NCBI GenBank assembly: GCA_913046125.1
Contig: CAJWRL010000025.1
Coordinates: forward strand, 1-10,842
Reading direction: 5' to 3'
Length of the DNA stretch: 10,842 nucleotides
Origin: an uncultured Gammaproteobacteria bacterium
Lineage (GTDB): Bacteria; Pseudomonadota; Gammaproteobacteria; GCA-002705445; GCA-002716945
Shown here: one piece after another, positions 6,202 to 10,842 of the stretch
Layout of the letters: each line of letters opens with the position of its first letter
How positions within the stretch are numbered: the stretch's first letter is position 1
Made by a program: the position numbers and the translations under genes
The notes under the pieces: model-generated
Database searches by the model: none
Told to the model about the DNA's origin: nothing
Seen by the model: the letters and a program-made list of their open reading frames with translations, nothing else

Positions 6202-7280
6202 TTATCTAAAATATCTAAATATCTTTTTAAGTCTTTTAGAAGTTCCTCTTTTTGATCAGCAACTTTTGTAATATGCCCCAACTTTCTTAAATCTCTTTCT
6301 TCTTTATTATATGAGTGCATGTAATGTTCTCCTAATTCACTAATTTTTTCAGGTTCAGGATATTTCGATAAAATATTCATCATAATGGAAGGTTTGAAAT
6401 CATCAGCAAATGTCGACAATTGTCCTGTTATCGCTCTGATGTGAGACTCAAATTGACTCATTGAACATCCCTCAATGGACCAATGTCCTGAGTTGTGGAC
6501 ACGTGGTGCCATTTCGTTCGCGATAAGTGACCCATCATTGCTGACAAAAAATTCAATTACTAAAACTCCTACGTAATTAAAATAATTCAATAGATTAGTA
6601 GCGTATTCTTCTGCTATACCTTGTAGAGATGTATTTGAATAGGGAAACGTACTATATCTTAAGATTCCATTTTTATGAAAATTCTCCACAAGAGGATAGA
6701 AAAAAATAGTATCTTCATCTTGTCTGACACATATCAATGACACTTCTGTTTTAAAATCAACTATTCTCTCGATTATGCAGTCATTTTTTGTTAGTAGATT
6801 ATTTAATAATTCTTTTTCTTCATCACACTTGAGCTGGTTTTTACCATCGTATCCGAATCTCCTCGATTTGAGTAAATAATCTGATTTATCATCGAAAACG
6901 ATGTCTTCTATATCGTTTATATTATCTACAGAATGATACTCGGTAACATTAATCCCCAACTCAGTAAATAACTCCTTCTCGTACAATCTGTCTTGACATA
7001 TTTTAAGTGCATTTGAAGGTGGTGAAACTTTGATATGATTCTCTAAGTACTTGAGTGCACCAATATCAACATTTTCAAAATCTATAGTAGCTATATCGCA
7101 CTCAGAGGCTACAAATTTCAATATTTCCTCGTCATTGTATCCAACCATATAATGTTTGGCTATCTCACTAGCAGGTGGCCGTGATGCTGGATCAATTACA
7201 ATAAATTCATGACCAAGATCTGATGATGCTTCAATCATCATCATGGCAAGTTGACCTGCACCAAAAATCGCAATCTTCAT
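6198..7280 (-). CDS. purK: N5-carboxyaminoimidazole ribonucleotide synthase
   Basis: PurK uses ATP and bicarbonate to turn AIR into N5-CAIR, which PurE then rearranges to CAIR in purine synthesis. The 360-residue ATP-grasp protein (E. coli 355) has an N-terminal pre-ATP-grasp fold with FGAGQLAMMM (6-15), IDFENVD (66-72), the ATP-grasp stretch LLKSRRFGYDGK (136-147), FKTEVSLI (176-183) and the conserved block NEMAPRVHNSGHWSIEGC (255-272), then SQFESHIRAITG (275-286). The C-terminal RKLGHIT (332-338) is also typical. The start ATG overlaps the purE TGA (TGATG on the minus strand), so the pair is probably co-translated. Its last codons overlap the pgi 3' end by 4 bp, leaving no room for a separate terminator. 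Confidence 0.97.
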   Translation of the reverse strand: MKIAIFGAGQLAMMMIEASSDLGHEFIVIDPASRPPASEIAKHYMVGYNDEEILKFVASECDIATIDFENVDIGALKYLENHIKVSPPSNALKICQDRLYEKELFTELGINVTEYHSVDNINDIEDIVFDDKSDYLLKSRRFGYDGKNQLKCDEEKELLNNLLTKNDCIIERIVDFKTEVSLICVRQDEDTIFFYPLVENFHKNGILRYSTFPYSNTSLQGIAEEYATNLLNYFNYVGVLVIEFFVSNDGSLIANEMAPRVHNSGHWSIEGCSMSQFESHIRAITGQLSTFADDFKPSIMMNILSKYPEPEKISELGEHYMHSYNKEERDLRKLGHITKVADQKEELLKDLKRYLDILDN

Positions 7281-7774
7281 CAGATTAATTTAGCAGATTT
7301 AAGGACTCGTTGAGTTTGTTTTTTTCTATAAGCTAGTATTCTTTTGTTAATATTCGGATATTTAATGCTTAATATGGATGCTGCAAGTAATGCAGCATTT
7401 ATTGATCCTGCCTTACCAATTGCAACCGTTGCAACAGGGATGCCGGCTGGCATCTGTATTATTGACAATAAGGAGTCTTTTCCTTCTAAACTTTTAGTTT
7501 TAACAGGCACACCAATCACAGGAAGATGAGTCTTTGCAGCAGTCATACCTGGTAAATGAGCTGCACCACCTGCTCCTGCAATTATGACTTCAATACCTCG
7601 CTCAGATGCATTTTCAGCATAATGAAATAACAGATCAGGTGTCCTATGTGCTGAGACTATTTTCTTCTCATGTTTTATAGATAGATCTTTTAGAGTATCT
7701 GAGGCATGCTTCATGACTGGCCAATCAGATTGTGATCCCATGATTATACCGACAAGTATTTGTGATCTTTTCAT
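7280..7774 (-). CDS. purE: N5-carboxyaminoimidazole ribonucleotide mutase
   Basis: PurE (class I) moves the carboxylate of N5-CAIR to C4, giving CAIR; it works with PurK, encoded directly downstream. The 164-residue protein contains GIIMGSQSDWPVM (9-21), SAHRTPD (41-47, with the active-site His at 43), IIAGAGGAAHLPGM (64-77), GVPV (88-91) and SLLSIIQMPAGIPVATVAIG (101-120). The presence of purK beside it and the bacterial-type motifs argue for class I, not the CO2-using class II enzyme. Translation starts at ATG 7774-7772 without a Shine-Dalgarno. A likely promoter lies so close upstream that the leader would be only about 7 bases. The gene is divergent from hldD. Confidence 0.97.
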   Translation of the reverse strand: MKRSQILVGIIMGSQSDWPVMKHASDTLKDLSIKHEKKIVSAHRTPDLLFHYAENASERGIEVIIAGAGGAAHLPGMTAAKTHLPVIGVPVKTKSLEGKDSLLSIIQMPAGIPVATVAIGKAGSINAALLAASILSIKYPNINKRILAYRKKQTQRVLKSAKLI

Positions 7775-7787
7775 TTCAAAAAAAGTA

Positions 7788-7817
7788 ATTGTACCAGCTA
7801 AATTGACGGCATAACAA
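7788..7817 (-). promoter_or_regulatory. probable purE-purK promoter (extended -10)
   Basis: Reading the minus strand, TGGTACAAT (7796-7788) matches an extended -10 element (TGn plus TACAAT). TTGTTA (7817-7812) sits 18 bases upstream as a moderate -35. The predicted start near 7781 leaves only about 7 bases before the purE ATG. No PurR-like palindrome is visible. Confidence 0.4.
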
Positions 7818-7836
7818 TACTTTTATTGAGTATTAT

Positions 7837-7842
7837 TATAAT
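7837..7842 (+). promoter_or_regulatory. possible -10 box for hldD-waaF
   Basis: A perfect TATAAT lies 29 bases before the hldD ATG and would start RNA near 7849. No good -35 stands at 16-18 bases; TTGACG (7803-7808) is present but too far (28 bases). The gap is short, AT-rich and shared with the divergent purE promoter, so this is tentative. Confidence 0.3.
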
Positions 7843-7871
7843 TGAATAAAAAATCATGTATCATTCAAACT

Positions 7872-8813
7872 ATGATTGTAGTTACTGGCGGAGCAGGCTT
7901 TATTGGGACAAATCTCGTTAGATCATTACTTGAATCTGACAAAAAAGTTTTAGTAGTTGAAGAGCTAGATAAGTACACTAAAAAGTTCGAAAATATAAAT
8001 AATCTCAATATTGAAGACTGCGTGGATAATAATCATTTTTTAAAAGACTTGAAGAATGGCAAATATAAGAGCAAAATCCAACATATTTTCCACTTAGGCG
8101 CTTGCTCAAAAACTACTGAGCAGGATAGAGACTATGTTATGTCTACTAACCTTGATTATTCGAAGGACCTATTGGAATATTCTGCCAATAACAACATCAA
8201 TATGGTGTATGCATCATCTGCATCTGTTTATGGAAGCGGTAATGTCTTTAAAGAAGAACCAGAAAATGAATCCTCACTGAATCACTACTCTGAATCTAAG
8301 TTGTTATTTGATAACTTTGTGCGTGAAAATTTTTCAAAAATTAAATCTCAAGTGGTCGGAATAAGATATTTTAACGTTTATGGTCCATATGAGCAGCATA
8401 AGGAAGTAATGAGTAGTGTGATCTATCATTTTTACAATCAATTCAAAAAACTTGGGATGTTAAAATTATTTCGTGGGAGCCATGGTTATGGTGATGGGGA
8501 ACAAAGAAGAGACTTTGTTTATGTAAAAGATACTGTGAAGATTAAGATTTGGTTTATGAATAATAACGTGTCAGGTATTTTTAATGTTGCAACGGGTAAA
8601 AGTAGATCATTTAATGATGTAGGTAATGCTGTGATAAGTTACTTTAGTTCAGGACATATTGATTATGTTGATTTCCCCAAGGGGCTTGAGAGACAATACC
8701 AAGCTTATACACAAGCAGATATGACTAATCTTAATAATGCTGGATATCAAGGTAAGCCTACTGAATTAGAAGATGGAGTAAATGAGTACCTATCTTTTCT
8801 AGATAAAACATAA
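7872..8813 (+). CDS. hldD: ADP-L-glycero-D-manno-heptose 6-epimerase
   Basis: HldD (RfaD) is the last enzyme of ADP-heptose synthesis, inverting C6 of ADP-D-glycero-D-manno-heptose to give the LPS inner-core donor. From ATG 7872 the product has 313 residues (E. coli 310) and starts MIVVTGGAGFIGTN, as the family does, with the NADP-binding TGGAGFIG (5-12). Further motifs are FHLGACSKTTE (73-83), YASSASVYG (113-121), the YxxxK pair Y139/K143, GIRYFNVYGP (163-172), K177 (~ K178 of E. coli, the second catalytic residue), RRDFVYVKD (212-220) and YQAYTQADMTNL (276-287). The frame is open to a TTG at 7842, but those 10 extra codons overlap the -10 box and are not part of the family, so ATG 7872 is chosen. 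waaF begins right after its stop. Confidence 0.96.
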   Translation: MIVVTGGAGFIGTNLVRSLLESDKKVLVVEELDKYTKKFENINNLNIEDCVDNNHFLKDLKNGKYKSKIQHIFHLGACSKTTEQDRDYVMSTNLDYSKDLLEYSANNNINMVYASSASVYGSGNVFKEEPENESSLNHYSESKLLFDNFVRENFSKIKSQVVGIRYFNVYGPYEQHKEVMSSVIYHFYNQFKKLGMLKLFRGSHGYGDGEQRRDFVYVKDTVKIKIWFMNNNVSGIFNVATGKSRSFNDVGNAVISYFSSGHIDYVDFPKGLERQYQAYTQADMTNLNNAGYQGKPTELEDGVNEYLSFLDKT

Positions 8814-9803
8814 ATGAGTAATACGAAGATTCTAATTGTTGCGCCTGCATGGGTTGGAGACTTAGTTATGAGCCTTACATTATTGAATGCGTTAAAAGAG
8901 ATTAATAAAGATGTGACAATAGACTTATTAGTTAATGAGAATCTTTATGATCTTGCTCAATGTCTACCTAATGTTTCCAAACTTATTGTCTCTAAGACAA
9001 GGCATGGTAAATTATCACTCTTTTATAGAATTAAGCTAGGATTAAAACTTAGAGAAAAAAAATATTCAGAATGCTACATTCTCTCCAATAGTTTTAAATC
9101 ATCTATTACACCCTTTGTCGCTAAAATTAAAAAGAGAATAGGCTACCTTGGCGAGTTTAGGTACGGACTTGTCAACAAAGTAGTGAAAACAATAGATCGT
9201 AAAGAAGGCATGGTGAATAGATATCTCAATCTCATTAATAAGAGATATCAACCGAGACTAAAGCCGAGAATCATGTCGACAGTTAGCGAAAACAATTTTA
9301 ATCATAAGTTTGGTCTCAAAAAAGATTATGTTGTTTTTTGCCCTGATGCGGAATTTGGACCAGCAAAGAAATGGCCTATCCATAAATGGATTGATTTAGC
9401 TAAAACTATAAGCGATAAGCATCAAGTGATTTTTGTAGGATTAGATAAATCTATTAGCAAATATATCCAAGAACTTGGATGTAGCAATATATCAGACCTT
9501 ATTGGCGAAACTTCAATAACTGATGCTTTAGACATTATAAGGTTATCGAGTTGTGTTGTTTCCAATGATTCTGGTCTTATGCATGTGGCAGCAGCTTTGG
9601 ATAAACCAGTTGTTGGGATTTATGGATCATCATCACCCATTTATACACCCCCACTCTTAAGTGACGAAAAAAAAATTACCCACTATGAGGGTTTAAGCTG
9701 TAGCCCATGTTTCAAAAAAACTTGTCCCCTAGGACATATGAATTGTCTAAATAATATAACCGTAGATGACGTAAAGAATTCAATTTTACAATTGATTGAG
9801 TAA
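8814..9803 (+). CDS. waaF: ADP-heptose:LPS heptosyltransferase II
   Basis: WaaF adds the second L,D-heptose to the LPS inner core, using the nucleotide sugar made by HldD, at the cytoplasmic face of the inner membrane. The 329-residue GT9 protein has a Rossmann N-terminal half with ILIVAPAWVGDLVMS (6-20), LREKKY (79-84), ILSNSFKSSITPF (89-101) and GEFRYGLVN (113-121). The C-terminal donor-binding half has CPDAEFGPAKKWP (176-188) and VSNDSGLMHVAAAL (249-262), then YGSSSPIYTPPL (270-281). A cysteine group, C296/C299/C304/C311 in CSPCFKKTCPLGHMNC, follows; E. coli WaaF lacks it, but I recall similar clusters in other WaaF proteins. Canonical PGAEFGPAK is PDAEFGPAK here. Its ATG abuts the hldD stop, so the two are surely one transcript. 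The 3' end overlaps the convergent gene by 18 bp. Confidence 0.94.
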   Translation: MSNTKILIVAPAWVGDLVMSLTLLNALKEINKDVTIDLLVNENLYDLAQCLPNVSKLIVSKTRHGKLSLFYRIKLGLKLREKKYSECYILSNSFKSSITPFVAKIKKRIGYLGEFRYGLVNKVVKTIDRKEGMVNRYLNLINKRYQPRLKPRIMSTVSENNFNHKFGLKKDYVVFCPDAEFGPAKKWPIHKWIDLAKTISDKHQVIFVGLDKSISKYIQELGCSNISDLIGETSITDALDIIRLSSCVVSNDSGLMHVAAALDKPVVGIYGSSSPIYTPPLLSDEKKITHYEGLSCSPCFKKTCPLGHMNCLNNITVDDVKNSILQLIE

Positions 9804-10739
9804 ATTCCTGCGGATTTCATTTGCTATCTTTTTAAGATCAACTTTTATAAAATCCTTATCATTTCCTGTATCACTATAGGTTAATTTATTTTTCCTATCA
9901 TTTATCGTATCCCATCTTACCAAAGTCGATGACCGCTTCGATGGATAGAAACCTACAGTCTTCTTATTCAATGATGCTGCAACATGTAGCGGTCCTGTAG
10001 ACCCTGCAATAAACAAGTCACAACTATTTATGTTTTTGTACATTTCAATCAGACTATTTGTAGGATTAATAATACTCATATCCAATCCTCCTGATTTTTC
10101 TACTAATTTTTGACATTTATTATAATCATCAATTTCACAATGCAAAATAAATTTACAATCTACATGTTTGTTTAGTTCAAAGCAAAGCCGAACAAAATCA
10201 TCCCCAGATAGTGTCTTAGAGGATCCACCTGTAAATGGATGAACAAAAACTATTATCTTTTCATTATTTGAAATGCTTCTTTCATTCAATGATATGCAGA
10301 CATTGTCTACAGAAGAGATCTTGTAAAAGTTATCTTTTAGAAAAAACTCAGCAAGATTATTATTATATTCATACTCAGATTTGAGTGAAAATGATCGATT
10401 TTGTTTGACTTTTCTGTTGTAAAAAATTTGAGCAAGCTTCGTAGCAGGGGCATATCTTTTTGAAATATTAGATAGCCATAGCTTGTAACCAATAGTAAAT
10501 GAAGAGTAAAAAGAGATTGAAAAGTCGTAATTTTCATCATTAATGACACTTACTAAATTTCTGTCATCATAGATAGTATTATCTATGTATTTCGTTATTG
10601 AGCTTATCTCTGAATATTTCTTATCTAGTAAACAGTCAATTTGAATGTCAACACATGAGGTCTTTATTAACTTTAGTGCAGGTAAGATTAATATTAAATC
10701 ACCTAGCTTGTCATTTCTCACAACCAAGAGTTTTTTCAT
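9786..10739 (-). CDS. glycosyltransferase family 9 (ADP-heptose-transferase-like) protein
   Basis: A 317-residue GT9-family protein, probably adding a heptose or related sugar to the LPS core. From the ATG, it opens MKKLLVVRNDKLGDLILILPAL, the GT9 N-terminal motif (the RxDxxGD type, here RNDKLGD at 8-14). The donor domain shows FVHPFTGGSSKTLS (165-178), DLFIAGSTGPLHVAASL (241-257), matching the D/N-S/T-G-xxHxAA motif of heptosyltransferases, and GFYPSKRSSTLVRW (263-276). It lacks the WaaF signatures and could be WaaC-, WaaQ- or opsX-like; the exact acceptor cannot be read. GTG at 10742 would add one residue; ATG 10739 is preferred. It is convergent with waaF, sharing 18 bp at the 3' ends, and has its own upstream region of about 100 bases. 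Confidence 0.85.
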   Translation of the reverse strand: MKKLLVVRNDKLGDLILILPALKLIKTSCVDIQIDCLLDKKYSEISSITKYIDNTIYDDRNLVSVINDENYDFSISFYSSFTIGYKLWLSNISKRYAPATKLAQIFYNRKVKQNRSFSLKSEYEYNNNLAEFFLKDNFYKISSVDNVCISLNERSISNNEKIIVFVHPFTGGSSKTLSGDDFVRLCFELNKHVDCKFILHCEIDDYNKCQKLVEKSGGLDMSIINPTNSLIEMYKNINSCDLFIAGSTGPLHVAASLNKKTVGFYPSKRSSTLVRWDTINDRKNKLTYSDTGNDKDFIKVDLKKIANEIRRNLLNQL

Positions 10740-10786
10740 CACTCTATTACACCAATAAATCCTAATACTTACAAATTATTCTTTGT

Positions 10787-10805
10787 TCTTAATAGTTTAT
10801 TAAGA
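10787..10805. repeat. 8-bp perfect inverted repeat in a divergent intergenic region
   Basis: TCTTAATA (10787-10794) and TATTAAGA (10798-10805) are perfect inverted copies around GTT. The element abuts the palindromic ATTATAAT at 10805-10812. It could be an operator for the divergent genes or a small hairpin; no T-tract follows, so it is not a normal terminator. AT-rich sequence makes chance palindromes more likely. Confidence 0.4.
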
Positions 10806-10812
10806 TTATAAT
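10805..10812. promoter_or_regulatory. possible divergent -10 element (palindromic ATTATAAT)
   Basis: ATTATAAT reads TATAAT on the plus strand (10807-10812) and on the minus strand (10810-10805). On the plus strand it would start RNA near 10819, just before ATG 10826. On the minus strand it lies about 65 bases before the GT9 gene. No convincing -35 is present on either strand. The 10743-10842 stretch holds nothing else I can name. Confidence 0.3.
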
Positions 10813-10825
10813 GATTTAGAAAAAT

Positions 10826-10842
10826 ATGATTATGAACAAGAT
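10826..10842 (+). CDS. possible start of a next gene (partial)
   Basis: ATG ATT ATG AAC AAG AT runs off the right edge, with an in-frame TAG at 10817-10819 just before it. A TATAAT 14 bases upstream would allow a very short leader, like that proposed for purE. Five codons are too few to identify a product or to prove that a gene is present. Confidence 0.25.

Noticed and set aside
6195..6225. ATCTAA-type direct repeats at the purK 3' end
   Set aside because: They encode the C-terminal LDILDN residues of PurK, and similar AT-rich near-repeats occur by chance.
7344..7529. 61-codon open frame on the plus strand
   Set aside because: It is antisense to the well-conserved purE coding sequence, and its Ala/Pro-rich product mirrors the PurE motif codons.
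7815..7834. Overlapping small inverted repeats in the purE-hldD gap (CAATA/TATTG and AATAC/GTATT)
   Set aside because: The arms are only 5 bases of low-complexity sequence; a regulatory site cannot be supported.
7842..7871. N-terminal extension of hldD from TTG 7842
   Set aside because: The family begins at MIVVTGGAGF, encoded from ATG 7872; the extra codons overlap a TATAAT box and have no homologous counterpart.
9802..9817. Possible terminator hairpin after waaF (AAATTC-CTGC-GGATTT)
   Set aside because: It has only 6 pairs including a G-U, no T-tract directly after it, and lies inside the coding end of the GT9 gene.
10337..10549. 70-codon open frame on the minus strand
   Set aside because: It overlaps the GT9 gene in another frame of the same strand. 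Its hydrophobic, Leu/Ile-rich product is what AT-rich frame-shifted reading gives.

Overview
The window looks like an ordinary chromosomal stretch from a small-genome, AT-rich (about one third G+C by eye) Gram-negative bacterium. Gammaproteobacteria fit best. The order rimM-trmD-rplS is the proteobacterial trmD operon, folK-dNK-panB-panC-panD-pgi is a known gammaproteobacterial arrangement, and hldD and waaF make lipopolysaccharide (LPS) inner-core heptose. Genes abut or overlap nearly everywhere and recognisable Shine-Dalgarno (SD) sites are almost absent. This is the pattern of streamlined marine lineages (SAR86-like is one guess), but the taxon is inferred, not shown.

Region 1 (1-6201, + strand) is a run of co-directional genes with gaps of no more than 35 bp. 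It starts with the 3' end of a gene encoding an acidic repeat tail, almost certainly rpsP (ribosomal protein S16). Next come rimM (ribosome maturation), trmD (tRNA m1G37 methyltransferase) and rplS (L19). Nine bases later the run continues into folK (folate), a deoxynucleoside kinase, panB-panC-panD (pantothenate/CoA precursor synthesis) and pgi (glycolysis/gluconeogenesis). Several junctions are TGATG/TAATG-type stop-start overlaps.

Region 2 (6198-7774, - strand) is purE-purK, the two-enzyme route that carboxylates AIR in purine synthesis. purK converges on pgi with a 4-bp overlap. purE has its own likely promoter in the short divergent gap before hldD.

Region 3 (7775-8813 and on to 9803, + strand) holds hldD, which makes ADP-L-glycero-D-manno-heptose, and waaF, which transfers that heptose to the LPS inner core. 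A third cell-envelope gene, a GT9-family (ADP-heptose-transferase-like) glycosyltransferase, lies on the - strand (9786-10739) and overlaps the end of waaF by 18 bp. The last 100 bases are a divergent promoter-like region with an 8-bp inverted repeat and possibly the first codons of another + strand gene.

I see no mobile element, CRISPR array, tRNA or rRNA, and no convincing new system. The most interesting points are the repeat tail of S16, a possible hairpin and SD contrast matching known translational control in the trmD operon, unusual active-site-region substitutions in PanB and PanC, a shortened PGI, and the short-leader promoters.
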